The notes: generated by a model from the sequence alone, not told the origin. A stretch of DNA of 64,000 nucleotides from Paenibacillus lupini (GCF_011761355.1 NZ_JAASRW010000002.1:744001-808000); one strand, 5' to 3'; positions 34,107-44,088 are shown, counted from the stretch's first letter. Translations and numbers: made by a program.

Positions 34107-35084
34107 ATGGATAATCCGAATATCGCTGCTATGGCACCTTGCAATCCGAATGCTATCAACGAAGTCAAAGCAGTACTACAGTACTTAAGCGGAATTGCTG
34201 GCAAAGCTATTATTACCGGTCAACATACGCAAACCAATGTGCAAAAGGAACTCCTGTACATCGAAAAGGTTACGGGGAAGCTTCCTGCACTTTGTGGCTT
34301 TGAGCTGTTAAGTTATTCGCCGAATATTAATTATGAGAACAGCAGTGCAGAGTGCCTGCTTGAGATTGATGAGAACCGAAACACGCTTGACCGGGCTTGG
34401 GAATGGGCAGACCGAAAAGGCTTGATCACCTTCACCTGGCATTGGTTCTCTCCTTTTGGAAGCTGGGATAAGGGGTTCTATTCGAATAATACAACATTTG
34501 ACGCCTCCAAGGCTGTAATAGAAGGAACGGAGGAGTATAAGGCGTTGATTTCCGATATGGATCATATGGCCGATATCTTGAAACCATTTTGCGAGAAGAG
34601 GATTCCGATTCTGTGGAGACCCTTCCATGAAGCCGAGGGGGAATGGTTCTGGTGGGGTCACAAAGGGCCGGAGTTTGCTAAGCAGTTATACCGCATTATG
34701 TATGACCGATATACACGCGTTCATGCTCTGAATAATCTGATCTGGGTCTGGAACTCACCTTTGGCGGAAGGATATGTAGGTGATGATGTGACTGATGTGA
34801 TATCAAGAGACCTGTACCCTCCCAAGCATACGCATACGGATTTGCAGCCCGAATATGAAGAGCTCGTGCGCATAACCTCAGAACCGAAGTTAGTTGCATT
34901 AGGAGAGATTGGGGTGCTGCCGGGCATAAATCAACTCTCATTAACTAGAATCCCGTGGGTTTGGTACATGACCTGGTCAAATGATTTCGGATCGACTGCA
35001 GAGTGGACTTCCGAGGAGGAACTACTCCAGGCGTATCATCATGAATATGCGATTACACTCGAGAAATTACCCGTATTGTATTAA
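34107..35084 (+). CDS. Intracellular GH26 beta-mannanase
   Basis: A 325-residue GH26 enzyme without signal peptide or binding modules. Acid/base E175 lies in WRPFHEAEGEWFWWG and nucleophile E267 in VALGEIGVLPG; the aromatic FTWHWFSPFG loop lines the active site. GAGGAAGTG precedes the ATG. It should cut imported manno-oligosaccharides in the cytoplasm. It lies after the ABC-transporter genes, separated by a hairpin, and is paralogous to the catalytic domain of the secreted GH26 encoded convergently. Whether it acts as endo-mannanase or releases mannobiose cannot be told from sequence. Confidence 0.92.
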   Translation: MDNPNIAAMAPCNPNAINEVKAVLQYLSGIAGKAIITGQHTQTNVQKELLYIEKVTGKLPALCGFELLSYSPNINYENSSAECLLEIDENRNTLDRAWEWADRKGLITFTWHWFSPFGSWDKGFYSNNTTFDASKAVIEGTEEYKALISDMDHMADILKPFCEKRIPILWRPFHEAEGEWFWWGHKGPEFAKQLYRIMYDRYTRVHALNNLIWVWNSPLAEGYVGDDVTDVISRDLYPPKHTHTDLQPEYEELVRITSEPKLVALGEIGVLPGINQLSLTRIPWVWYMTWSNDFGSTAEWTSEEELLQAYHHEYAITLEKLPVLY

Positions 35085-35104
35085 TCCAGCTTAAGTACTA
35101 AACA

Positions 35105-35140
35105 GGCCGTCTCCGATTTACCGGAGACGGCCGATTTTCT
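35105..35140. terminator. Bidirectional terminator between the two GH26 genes
   Basis: An 11-bp GC-rich stem (GGCCGTCTCCG with complement) and short loop followed by a T-rich stretch, between convergent genes. Confidence 0.8.
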
Positions 35141-35166
35141 TATAATTTCATATTATGCAAGCTACA

Positions 35167-37998
35167 TTATTTCTTTGCGTTGTGTGGTACAGTCACGTCT
35201 ACGGTTGCTTTTGTCCGGTTGCCGGCATAATCGGACGCTTCATAGGTCATCGTGTAGACTCTTCCCGATCCCTTGCCCGAACGCTCGGCCCTGAGCTGGA
35301 TAGAAGTATCAGCTGTCCCTATATTCGCGTTCTGGATATCGCCTGGCTTATCTCCATCTCCTAAGCCATTATCCGGTTCATTGCTTGTTACAGAGATTAG
35401 CTTTATTCCGGCCACTCCGGATCCGGTATCCGCAGCGTTTAATTTCAACTCGATAGGGACCAATGCGTGATTGGGTATTGCGAGCATGGTAGTACTGGCT
35501 GAAACGGTCAAAGATGGAGCGGTCTTGTCTATGTTAGAGACCGTTGCTGTTGCCGTGCCGGGGTTGCCATCCTCATCCACAAAGGTGAAGATAAACTCGC
35601 CATTCTTATGAAATGTATATCGATTGGATCCTCCGTTGTTCTCAATAGTGACGGGTTTGTTTGTGGCGAGCGTGGCTATTACATCCTTACTCGTTGGAAC
35701 GGTTTGACTGTACGAGATAGTTGCTTTTAGCGGGATAGGCCCAATATAGTTCAATTCTGCATAATCCACGTCGATCCAACCCCAGCTTTTGCCAACGGTT
35801 AATGAGTGGCTGCCAGCTTTAAGCTCGTATTCACCAACTACACCATCCGTCCATGATTGGCTGTTACTAAAAATATAGTCCGCCAGCTTTGCTCCATTCA
35901 GTATCACGGGGTTAGTCTTATCGCCTTGTGCTTTGTATCGTAAAGACAATTGATACGTTCCACTGACAGGCACGTTCAAAGGTACAACCAAGTTGTCGCC
36001 TTCGTTATCGAATCCCGTTACATAACCGTCACCTGAATACCCGCCATTTTCCGTAGACACATTTAGTCCTGTTAAGGTGCCTTTCTCTGCTTCGAATTTA
36101 AAGGAAGTATATAAGTTATGCGGGAGTTCATCTCGTGTGATAACGTATTCGCTGTTAAACACTTTTTGAATATGGTCAAGAGAGTTATACTGTCCATTGC
36201 GAATGAAATCACCTGTCCACGTACTGAAGTAGAGCCAATGTGCTGAATAAGCTTGAAGCTGCTCTGGATCGGGTATAGGACCGTTTTCGGGCAAAGCGAC
36301 CAGCTTCTTATCTTGCACGAGATTCACTAAGCTGTCGTATTTGGCGATGTTTGGTCCGTAATTGCCTGCCTGGTTATAGATGTCTACGCTAGCGATATCT
36401 ACAACATCGTCCCCTGGATACCACTCCGGATTCTCGGAGTTCCACAACCAGATCAGGTTGTTCAGGTGATGATAATTGGTAAGACGGTCGTACATGAGCC
36501 GATACAACTGTTTTGTTGGTTCAGGTCCTTTTGCACCCCACCAGAACCATCCTCCTTCAGCCTCGTGCAGCGGCCTCCATAGTACGGGTATGTGCTCATC
36601 TTGAAGTCGTTTCAACTGTACGGCAATCGCATCTATGTCTCTCAAAATAAGCTGATAGTCTTCTGACTCAGGATGTTCAAGCGCATATTGAACGTTAAAT
36701 GATGTAGCGTCCGTATAAAATCCACTCCACCATTCTTTCCCCGGAATATCGTACAGCCCTTTAGGGGCATTCCAGTGCCATACGAATGAGACAATGCCAC
36801 CTTCTTTGGCCCATTGAATCGCCTTGTCTACCTCCGTAGAAGCGGTGCCATGTTCAACACGGGAAGGGGAGTAATCCATCATGTCCGTAGAGACGATGGC
36901 CGGATATTTACCGGTCTGGTCTTTAATCCACTGCGCATCCTCCAGGGTTTGTTGACCGGAAAGAATATTTTTCCCGTAATGATTGACCAGGTAATTCATA
37001 AGCGCCTTGGTCTCCACGGTCGCATTAGGGTTGACCAGCTTGTCCTCGACATTATGCTGCTCCCGGGCACCTGTTGACGAGACCTTGATATAATCGATAT
37101 TATACCAGCCCCAGCCGGGATTAAACTGAATCGTATTGTTTCCGGCATTGAGCAGGGCTTTACCACCTGATACCTCGGTATAAGCTGCAGATGCCGGAAG
37201 GGATATTTCGTTTGTCTGGCCGTTGATCCCTAACTGGGTTTTTTTGTCCCCATTGGGAGAACTGTAACCGATTGCAAGATCGTAAAGTCCGCTAGTGGCT
37301 GCGTTATAGGTTAACGTTAACGATCCCGAGCTTTTAAAGGATGCATAACCTGTACCGGAATAACCCGTGCCAGCCGTGTCGATGCTTACGTCACCGGTCA
37401 TAAGTCCGTCTTCGGCTTCCATTTTGTCGCTCGCAACGGGCGGGAGAGCAGATTCAATCTTCACGTATTCGATTCCGTAATAACCCCAGCCTCGGTTAAA
37501 GGTAATTTCATTTGCACCAGCGTTCAGCATAATTTTGCTTACCATCTTCTCGTTTGTCACTTTTCCTGCAGGCGGGGTATCCAGAGTAATACTGCCGACA
37601 CCACTCCCATTAACTTCGATGCCGGTCTCCTTGGAGCCATAGCTCTCCGGAATGTAATATCCAAGTGTTAGCTTATAGAGACCTGCTTCCGCCGTATTTA
37701 TTTTAAATGCGGCTGTTCCAACAGGCTGGCTTGAGCTCGGGTCTTCGTTAAAAAAGAAAGAGATATAGCCATCCCCATCATAAATCGTATCCTTGTCTTG
37801 AGGATCTGTAAGTTTTTGTACTCCATAGCCATTAAGAACGGCATCCTTGTAGCTGACGACCAACGAAGTAACGCCAGGCAAATCGGTAGAAGAAGCCGAG
37901 ACCGGATTTAACTCCATCGATAATAATAAACTTAGGAATAGGACCAAACTGAGAAAGCTGGATAACCATCTTTTACACGAAACTGTCACATAATTCAC
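35167..37998 (-). CDS. Secreted multimodular GH26 beta-mannanase
   Basis: A 943-residue secreted enzyme. A signal peptide (WLSSFLSLVLFLSLLLS) is followed by two CBM35-like beta-sandwich modules (about 40-180 and 190-312, both ending in a GWGW/YYxIDYIK pattern), then the GH26 domain (about 330-650) with acid/base E479 in WRPLHEAEGGWFWWG and nucleophile E571 in LVALPENGPIPD. A third CBM35-like module (about 660-790; KFEAEKGTLTGLNVSTENGGYSGDGYV) and Ig-like modules follow to the end. No anchor motif is visible. It would attack mannan or galactomannan outside the cell and feed the importer encoded on the other strand. Upstream are a conserved promoter module and two cre sites. Confidence 0.93.
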   Translation of the reverse strand: MNYVTVSCKRWLSSFLSLVLFLSLLLSMELNPVSASSTDLPGVTSLVVSYKDAVLNGYGVQKLTDPQDKDTIYDGDGYISFFFNEDPSSSQPVGTAAFKINTAEAGLYKLTLGYYIPESYGSKETGIEVNGSGVGSITLDTPPAGKVTNEKMVSKIMLNAGANEITFNRGWGYYGIEYVKIESALPPVASDKMEAEDGLMTGDVSIDTAGTGYSGTGYASFKSSGSLTLTYNAATSGLYDLAIGYSSPNGDKKTQLGINGQTNEISLPASAAYTEVSGGKALLNAGNNTIQFNPGWGWYNIDYIKVSSTGAREQHNVEDKLVNPNATVETKALMNYLVNHYGKNILSGQQTLEDAQWIKDQTGKYPAIVSTDMMDYSPSRVEHGTASTEVDKAIQWAKEGGIVSFVWHWNAPKGLYDIPGKEWWSGFYTDATSFNVQYALEHPESEDYQLILRDIDAIAVQLKRLQDEHIPVLWRPLHEAEGGWFWWGAKGPEPTKQLYRLMYDRLTNYHHLNNLIWLWNSENPEWYPGDDVVDIASVDIYNQAGNYGPNIAKYDSLVNLVQDKKLVALPENGPIPDPEQLQAYSAHWLYFSTWTGDFIRNGQYNSLDHIQKVFNSEYVITRDELPHNLYTSFKFEAEKGTLTGLNVSTENGGYSGDGYVTGFDNEGDNLVVPLNVPVSGTYQLSLRYKAQGDKTNPVILNGAKLADYIFSNSQSWTDGVVGEYELKAGSHSLTVGKSWGWIDVDYAELNYIGPIPLKATISYSQTVPTSKDVIATLATNKPVTIENNGGSNRYTFHKNGEFIFTFVDEDGNPGTATATVSNIDKTAPSLTVSASTTMLAIPNHALVPIELKLNAADTGSGVAGIKLISVTSNEPDNGLGDGDKPGDIQNANIGTADTSIQLRAERSGKGSGRVYTMTYEASDYAGNRTKATVDVTVPHNAKK

Positions 37999-38046
37999 CC
38001 CTTGAAATAGATGCTGCCGTCAAGTATTTGAGCGGCGCAGTATGCG

Positions 38047-38060
38047 AGTAAACGCTTTCA
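38047..38060 (-). promoter_or_regulatory. Cre (CcpA) site 1 in the mannanase leader
   Basis: On the minus strand TGAAAGCGTTTACT matches all positions of the CcpA consensus TGWAARCGYTWNCW. It lies about 50 bp before the start codon and downstream of the -10 at 38167-38172, so repression would act as a roadblock. Confidence 0.8.
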
Positions 38061-38106
38061 AACCTGTCTAAAATAATCGAATACAGTGATGAATTTAATG
38101 CCTACA

Positions 38107-38120
38107 TGAATGCGCTTTCT
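38107..38120. promoter_or_regulatory. Cre (CcpA) site 2 in the mannanase leader
   Basis: TGAATGCGCTTTCT matches 13 of 14 positions of the cre consensus and lies 60 bp from cre site 1, measured start to start, also within the transcribed leader. Confidence 0.65.
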
Positions 38121-38159
38121 TAAATTGCAATAATAAATCTCATGTCCCTCCCTTCTCTT

Positions 38160-38237
38160 AATGTTCATCATAAATCAGTGGAGAGACGAGGCAAATACAA
38201 CGAATTTCGGAGAAAATCATTCGCAAATTATAGATTC
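38160..38237 (-). promoter_or_regulatory. Conserved promoter module B (secreted mannanase)
   Basis: The minus-strand copy of the module described at 30249-30325. It has -35 TTGCCT (38189-38194), a 16-bp spacer and -10 TATGAT (38167-38172), preceded by the same GAATCTATAATTTG and ATGATTTTCTCCGAAAT blocks at the same distance. The orientation matches the GH26 gene, whose start lies about 170 bp downstream. It is the likely YesN-like regulator target. Confidence 0.75.
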
Positions 38238-38298
38238 CAGGATCCATTGATGATGTCGTGTATCGGCTATAAAATGGGGCTATAACCGTAATAAAGCT

Positions 38299-38338
38299 TT
38301 AATTTAATTTTGTTGCAAATGCAACAAAATTAAATTAA
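38299..38338. promoter_or_regulatory. Probable MarR operator, 19-bp inverted repeat
   Basis: A perfect inverted repeat with 19-nt arms and a 2-nt loop centred on TTGCAAATGCAA, 49 bp before the MarR start. MarR-family dimers bind such AT-rich palindromes with TTGCAA-like cores, so autoregulation is likely. Confidence 0.65.
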
Positions 38339-38386
38339 TATTGGATAATGAAGATAGCTAGTAAGAGTTATGATGGAGTTGAATAT

Positions 38387-39390
<1,004 letters not shown>

Positions 39391-39427
39391 TAAAGGTATT
39401 TGGATGAATTATCCTTGGATTTCAGTC

Positions 39428-39500
39428 CGGTAACGTTGGTTGAGAACAACAAAATGGCAGCTGATCCGAATGATCAGCTGCCATTTTTGTTGAGCCTTAG
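39428..39500. repeat. Dispersed repeat H, copy 4
   Basis: GGTAACGTTGGTTGAGAACA, then ACAAAATGGCAGCTGATC, a short loop, and the complement GATCAGCTGCCATTTTTGTT followed by GAGC. It is the most regular copy of the H family. It sits between the convergent acetyltransferase and yraD genes and can terminate both. Confidence 0.65.
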
Positions 39501-39534
39501 TGGTTTTGCGGTTTTGTCGGGACTAAATATGGTG

Positions 39535-39831
39535 TCAGGACGGAATGTTCATAGCGGTCTGAATGTTTTTCAGATCGAGCTGAATTTGCTCTGAAATATG
39601 GTAGGGATGGTATAGGCCCCGCTGCATCATGTAGGTTGTTATCTTTTCATGGGAATCTATGGCCTCGTCGAGCTGTTTCATCAACATTTGCTTGATTTCG
39701 GGTGTGGTACATTCGGTCACGGCCATGGCGTAGTTTCTGACACTACTCTTGGCGTTCATAAAAAAATCCATTGCGATCACGTCGTCGATCATCGTATGAA
39801 GCCCTGTCATGTGTTCTAATATTATGTTCAT
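39535..39831 (-). CDS. yraD: Spore coat protein YraD (CotF-like)
   Basis: A 98-residue CotF-domain protein: DDVIAMDFFMNAKSSVRNYAMAVTECTTPEIKQMLMKQLDEAIDSHEKI is the ferritin-like helical pair of the family, followed by a short YHPYHISEQIQLDLKNIQTA tail. It is the last gene of an operon that reproduces the B. subtilis order yraG-yraF-adhB-yraE-yraD, which encodes spore coat components and a dehydrogenase. Expression in the mother cell is expected. It resembles YraF, encoded at the other side of adhB. Confidence 0.85.
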   Translation of the reverse strand: MNIILEHMTGLHTMIDDVIAMDFFMNAKSSVRNYAMAVTECTTPEIKQMLMKQLDEAIDSHEKITTYMMQRGLYHPYHISEQIQLDLKNIQTAMNIPS

Positions 39832-39842
39832 GTTTTTATCTC

Positions 39843-40043
39843 CTATTGGGTTACTTTAGACAGCACTCCACCGAGCTCCTGAAGCTGCTGCTGTGATAAT
39901 TGCACATCTTGCTGCAAAATTTGTATGAGTTCCGGGTCGGTTACCAGAGCTTGCATGGTTTTGGCTTTAGTTACGCAAACCGTCTTAAACGCAGCTATTT
40001 CATGAACCTCCAGCATCTCATGCAAAGCGAAATTGGAATTCAT
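39843..40043 (-). CDS. yraE: Spore coat protein YraE-like
   Basis: A 66-residue helical protein (LHEMLEVHEIAAFKTVCVTKAKTMQALVTDPELIQILQQDV). It has the same pattern as the first gene of the operon (YraG-like), so the operon contains two pairs of small coat proteins around adhB. The stop is 11 bp from the yraD start. The ATG at 40043 follows a GGAGG site. The molecular function is structural by family; nothing catalytic is seen. Confidence 0.82.
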   Translation of the reverse strand: MNSNFALHEMLEVHEIAAFKTVCVTKAKTMQALVTDPELIQILQQDVQLSQQQLQELGGVLSKVTQ

Positions 40044-40074
40044 TCGGATTGTCCTCCCGTGTATCTATCCATAT

Positions 40075-41211
40075 TCAAGGCTTTAAGATGACTTTAATGC
40101 AATCGTCCGTTTTCGTATCAAACACTTCATAGCCACGCTTGGCTTCGCTGAGCGGAATGACGTGTGTCACAATGTCTCCAGGGTCCACTTTACCCGACGT
40201 AACCAACTCGTACATATACGGCATGTAGTGAATGACGGGAGCTTGTCCGGAACGGATATTCACATTGCGCTGCATGATGTCGCCAAGCGGGAATCCGTTA
40301 TAGCGTCCACCGTATACTCCAGTGACTTGGATGGTGCCGCCTTTGCGGACAGCCTGAGAGGCAATGATAAACGCGCTCATGGTGCCTCCTTGCAGTTTCA
40401 AACCGCTGGCTAGAAATTCGAGATCGCTCATCTTGCCGTCCATTCCTACCGCATCAATTACAACATCGGCGCCACCTTTTGTCATTTCCTTGAGATTGTT
40501 GCCGATATTCTTATTATGTTCGAAGTTTACGATTTCTACATTGTTGGTTCGCTTTGCATGCTGTAAGCGGTAATCGACATAGTCGACGGCGATGACCCGC
40601 TTTGCTCCCTTCAACCAGCAGAATTTCTGAGCCAGAAGTCCGACTGGACCACAGCCGAGTACGATGACCGTATCTCCATTCTTGACACCTGCGTTATCTA
40701 CGCTCCAGAAAGCCGTGGTCATCGCATCCGCAATTAAACTTAGCTTTTCGTCCGGCTGTTCGCAGTTTTCGGGAATCTTGAAGTGGGTGAAATTTGCGAA
40801 CGGGACTCGTAAATACTCGGCTTGTCCGCCAGGATATCCGCCGGTTGTTCCGGAATAGCCGAAATATGCGCCCATGTCCCCGTGTTCGTTTGAATTGTCA
40901 CACTGGCTTTCCAGCTGATTTTTGCAAAAAAAGCATTCTCCGCATGCGATGTTAAACGGGATGATCACACGGTCGCCTTTCTTTACCTTTGTCACACCAG
41001 GGCCTACCTCTTCTACGATCCCCATCGGTTCATGCCCGATGACATAGTTCTCCTGAAGGTTAGGGATCATTCCATGAATAAGATGTAGGTCGGAACCGCA
41101 AATAGCGGTACTGGTGATCTTTATGATCATATCATCCGGCTTCTCAATCTTCGGATCCGGTACCTCTTTGACAACTACATTTTTAATCCCTTGATACGTT
41201 ACTGCCTTCAT
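40075..41211 (-). CDS. adhB: Zinc-dependent alcohol dehydrogenase AdhB-like
   Basis: A 378-residue medium-chain dehydrogenase. Catalytic zinc ligands are Cys38 ([13 protein letters not shown]) and the [12 protein letters not shown] histidine-glutamate. The structural zinc site has the cysteines of [15 protein letters not shown]. The NAD(P)-binding turn is [14 protein letters not shown]. The start ATG overlaps the yraF stop as ATGA. In B. subtilis, adhB lies at the same place within the yra spore operon and its product may oxidise an alcohol during coat assembly or in the mother cell; the substrate is unknown. Confidence 0.92.
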   Translation of the reverse strand: MKAVTYQGIKNVVVKEVPDPKIEKPDDMIIKITSTAICGSDLHLIHGMIPNLQENYVIGHEPMGIVEEVGPGVTKVKKGDRVIIPFNIACGECFFCKNQLESQCDNSNEHGDMGAYFGYSGTTGGYPGGQAEYLRVPFANFTHFKIPENCEQPDEKLSLIADAMTTAFWSVDNAGVKNGDTVIVLGCGPVGLLAQKFCWLKGAKRVIAVDYVDYRLQHAKRTNNVEIVNFEHNKNIGNNLKEMTKGGADVVIDAVGMDGKMSDLEFLASGLKLQGGTMSAFIIASQAVRKGGTIQVTGVYGGRYNGFPLGDIMQRNVNIRSGQAPVIHYMPYMYELVTSGKVDPGDIVTHVIPLSEAKRGYEVFDTKTDDCIKVILKP

Positions 41212-41594
41212 GCGTAATGTCCTCCGATATGTTCATCTGGGGTCCGATCAAACATCCCTTTACGCGACGTATCATCCGGAAACAAATTCATCTTCCCGAT
41301 CATCACCGTATTTTTCGCAGAAAGCTGATCAAGTTGATACTGTTCATTCAGCTCGTAAGGATGGAACCATTTTTTGCGAATCATGAGCTCTGTGATTTCT
41401 TGGTGCAATGCGATCCCTTGCTTAAGATGCTTGCGCAGCAGCGTTCTTACATCCGGAGAAGCCGTTTCCGTCAAGGCGATGGACAAATTTCGCACACCTT
41501 CCTTGGCACGAATAAGGAAGTCCATTGCAAAAGTCATATCTGCCATTTCCGGCATATTTAACGAGTTAATTGGGTCTAAATAATCGGTATTCAT
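41208..41594 (-). CDS. yraF: Spore coat protein YraF (CotF-like)
   Basis: A 128-residue CotF-domain protein ([50 protein letters not shown]) with a longer tail than YraD that ends in [12 protein letters not shown]. The stop overlaps the adhB start. GAAGGGAACGC lies before the ATG. It belongs to the yra coat operon and is paralogous to YraD. Confidence 0.85.
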   Translation of the reverse strand: MNTDYLDPINSLNMPEMADMTFAMDFLIRAKEGVRNLSIALTETASPDVRTLLRKHLKQGIALHQEITELMIRKKWFHPYELNEQYQLDQLSAKNTVMIGKMNLFPDDTSRKGMFDRTPDEHIGGHYA

Positions 41595-41610
41595 TTGCTT
41601 TGCGTTCCCT

Positions 41611-41853
41611 TCAATGTGTTATAGGTGTAGGGCTATTAGGAACAGGCGCTTGGAAAGGAGCTCTTGCGTAAATGGCTTGCAGCTCGGTGATCTGTTGTGT
41701 GGATTGAATGACATCTTTCTGCATTAGCGCTTTTAGCTCTTGATCAAATACTAAGCCTTGCATAAGTTTTGACTTAGCGAGGCAGAGTGTTTTAAAGTTT
41801 AACGCTTCATGCAGTTCCAACGATTCGTGCGGTGCTAGCGTTGGCGTATTCAT
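41611..41853 (-). CDS. yraG: Spore coat protein YraG-like, first gene of the operon
   Basis: An 80-residue helical protein ([43 protein letters not shown], then a Pro-rich tail). The frame allows a start 9 codons earlier (41880), but the ATG at 41853 ([10 protein letters not shown]) matches the family length. The GGAG upstream of it is somewhat distant, so the longer form is possible. It is paired with YraF, as YraE is with YraD. Confidence 0.8.
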   Translation of the reverse strand: MNTPTLAPHESLELHEALNFKTLCLAKSKLMQGLVFDQELKALMQKDVIQSTQQITELQAIYARAPFQAPVPNSPTPITH

Positions 41854-42028
41854 TGAAAAATCATCAACTCCTTTTTTCATAACGTTAGATTTTCCGACAT
41901 ATCGAATCTTATACTAAAATGGTTTGCCGGTAATGTTATATGCAGTTGCAGGAATATAAACAAAATCTCAACCGCATACTTATTTCTGTTTAAAGTAATG
42001 TTTATTGCTCAAGAGAGGAGGACTCGCT

Positions 42029-42310
42029 TTGCCCAATGAAGACAAAATTGATTTAGCCACTGAAAATGCAAGAAAGCCGGCAGAAGGTGCACTAAACTCG
42101 AATGGCAATGCGCTGGAGCAGCATGCATCTAACGCGGTTTCAGAGGCGAAAACCGCTTTAAATCAGGCGATAAGCTCGATAAGTGAATATAGTGCAGCTC
42201 CAAATTCACAAACTTTGGAGACGGCCCGTCAGCAATTGACCCAAGCAGAGGAATTTTTAGATCAAGCACAAACTTCAGCAAACGCATTAAGTCTCCCGGA
42301 CCAACAATAG
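42029..42310 (+). CDS. Small hydrophilic hypothetical protein
   Basis: A 93-residue acidic protein starting at a TTG, with AGAGGAGG 9 nt upstream. It is rich in Ala, Gln, Asn and Glu and predicted to be two long helices (LEQHASNAVSEAKTALNQAISSI and LETARQQLTQAEEFLDQAQ). I do not recognise it. It lies divergent to the yra operon and is followed by a strong terminator, so it is a single-gene unit. Its composition is like that of small spore or stress proteins, but that is only an impression. Confidence 0.65.
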   Translation: MPNEDKIDLATENARKPAEGALNSNGNALEQHASNAVSEAKTALNQAISSISEYSAAPNSQTLETARQQLTQAEEFLDQAQTSANALSLPDQQ

Positions 42311-42361
42311 AACGTGTCGAGCGGGGACGTTCGTAGGAACAAGTAACGGAGATTCACTCAG

Positions 42362-42395
42362 AAAGCTTCGGTTAGTGCCGAAGCTTTTTTTGTTT
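42362..42395 (+). terminator. Terminator after the small hydrophilic protein gene
   Basis: AAAGCTTCGG and CCGAAGCTTT arms with a 6-nt loop, followed by T-rich sequence. Confidence 0.85.
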
Positions 42396-42574
42396 TTGAG
42401 AGGTTTTGGACATTTCAATACGTAGTCTCTTTTGAACACCTGCTTCATTTTAGGTTTCCATATATTGATTTTGAAGCTAAGCTTCGGTAGAGAAAGTTAA
42501 GCGCCAGGCATTAGAAAAAGTTTTAAACATATATAGGTAATATCTAGTTTGTTGGGGAGGATATCAAAAAACTT

Positions 42575-43660
42575 ATGCTACCTATGGAAAAATACTTCGG
42601 TAATTTAGAACTCGTTTACACTTTTTATGGGGCTATGCCTACAGGCGTTAGTGTATCAGAAACCGGACGTATCTTCATTTGCTTTCCGAAGTGGGGAGAT
42701 GACGTTAGATTTACGGTAGCGGAAATTGTCGAGGGTCGGTTGCAGCCTTACCCAAATTTAGAAACGAATTTGATAAACCCTTTGAATGTTACTATGTCCT
42801 TCATTAGTGTCCAAAGTGTAATTGCTGACGGAAGAGGAACCCTGTGGGTATTGGATACGGCAGCACCAAATTTTTCTGAGCCTATTAAAGGAGGGGCAAA
42901 ATTAGTAGCTGTAGATTTAAAAACAAATACAATAAGAAAAGTATATACGTTTGCAGAAGATGTGGTCTTGCCAACAACGTATCTGAATGACGTCCGATTT
43001 GATTTTCGTGTTGGTAAATCAGGTTACGCCTATATAACGGATTCTTCTTCAAAAGGTCCAGGCGCTATTATAGTCGTCGATTTAGATAATGGAAATGCGT
43101 TTAGACGGTTAAATGGAGCAAATTCAACTTCACCCGATCCGTTTTTTTTACCGAAAGTGGAAGGTGAAATTTTGATGAATCGAAACACAGATGGTTCGAC
43201 GTCTCCCTTTCGATTGGCCTCTGATGGTCTAGCGATTTCCCCAGATGGTAAAATTATATTTTTTTGTCCACTAACCAGTCGTCATCTATATTCAATCTCA
43301 GCAGAAGCACTAAGAGACAAAACGATACCGGATTTCGAATTAAGTTCTCATGTAAAGTATTGGGGCGAAAAAGGTGCGTCCGATGGATTGATAACCGATG
43401 CAAAAGGAAACGTTTACGCTGGAGATTATGAAAACGATAGTATTCGAAAGATATTGCCGAATGGAATAATGGAAACCATCGCACATGATCCGAGAATTTT
43501 ATGGCCGGATACTTTTTCTATTGGTCCGGATCAATACTTATATGTTATTGTGAACCAACTACATCGGCAGGCAAGATTTCACTATGGAAAAGATCTGCGT
43601 CAAAAACCTTATAGTTTACTTCGTCTTAAAATCGATGAATTACCTGCTCCTACCTTTTGA
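42575..43660 (+). CDS. Major royal jelly/Yellow-like beta-propeller protein
   Basis: A 361-residue protein resembling the MRJP/Yellow family, bacterial members of which are often called L-dopachrome tautomerase-related. Propeller blades are marked by GVSVSETGRIFICFPKWGD, VIADGRGTLWVLDTA, LNDVRFDFRVGKSGYAYITDSS, GLAISPDGKIIFFCPLTSRHLYSI and GLITDAKGNVYAGDYENDSI. There is no signal peptide, unlike many members. GGGGAGG lies 14 nt before the ATG, a long spacing. The reaction is unknown. It is a single-gene unit. Confidence 0.8.
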   Translation: MLPMEKYFGNLELVYTFYGAMPTGVSVSETGRIFICFPKWGDDVRFTVAEIVEGRLQPYPNLETNLINPLNVTMSFISVQSVIADGRGTLWVLDTAAPNFSEPIKGGAKLVAVDLKTNTIRKVYTFAEDVVLPTTYLNDVRFDFRVGKSGYAYITDSSSKGPGAIIVVDLDNGNAFRRLNGANSTSPDPFFLPKVEGEILMNRNTDGSTSPFRLASDGLAISPDGKIIFFCPLTSRHLYSISAEALRDKTIPDFELSSHVKYWGEKGASDGLITDAKGNVYAGDYENDSIRKILPNGIMETIAHDPRILWPDTFSIGPDQYLYVIVNQLHRQARFHYGKDLRQKPYSLLRLKIDELPAPTF

Positions 43661-43988
43661 TATTCACTTTACAAAAGTTGGTTGCCGCTCTGCAGACTGT
43701 TTAACTCCCTCGGTACAATGCAGTTTCTCAGAATGCCAGCTTATTCGAAATCTCCCCAATTTTAGAAGAAGGATGTACCTTCACAAATTCAGCAAACGAG
43801 TGTATGAGGGAAGACATTCCCATATTACTTCGGGAAATTATGAATTAATATTGATAAATTGTGTGGCGTTAGATAGCGGTCAACTGCTGAAATATTAAAT
43901 TTAATTGATAGTGATAGCACACCGAAAATGAAAACTATTAATATGAGTGTTAAGTTTTTTGAGTGATAAAATATCAGAAGGATTATCC
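43661..43988. other. Intergenic, nothing recognised
   Basis: Broken short frames and AT-rich sequence between the propeller gene and repeat R copy 3. No RNA gene or clear motif was seen. Confidence 0.5.
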
Positions 43989-44088
43989 GCAGAAATTATA
44001 AGGTGTAGAGAGTTTTAAAAGTAATTTAACTTTGAAATTCACTTGTCAAAATCCCGATCAGTAGTCCTGATCGGGATTTTTTATTTTG
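43989..44088 (+). repeat. Dispersed repeat R, copy 3, with terminator hairpin
   Basis: Begins GCAGAAATTATAAGGTGTAG, keeps the AAAAGTAATTTAA stretch, and ends with an AATCCCGATCAG..CTGATCGGGATT hairpin followed by T6. It has the same organisation as the copies at 3329 and 9990. Confidence 0.6.

Noticed and set aside
43661-43988. A small coding gene after the propeller gene (frames of up to 100 codons)
   Set aside because: The frames overlap the propeller gene or lack ribosome binding sites and show no family resemblance.
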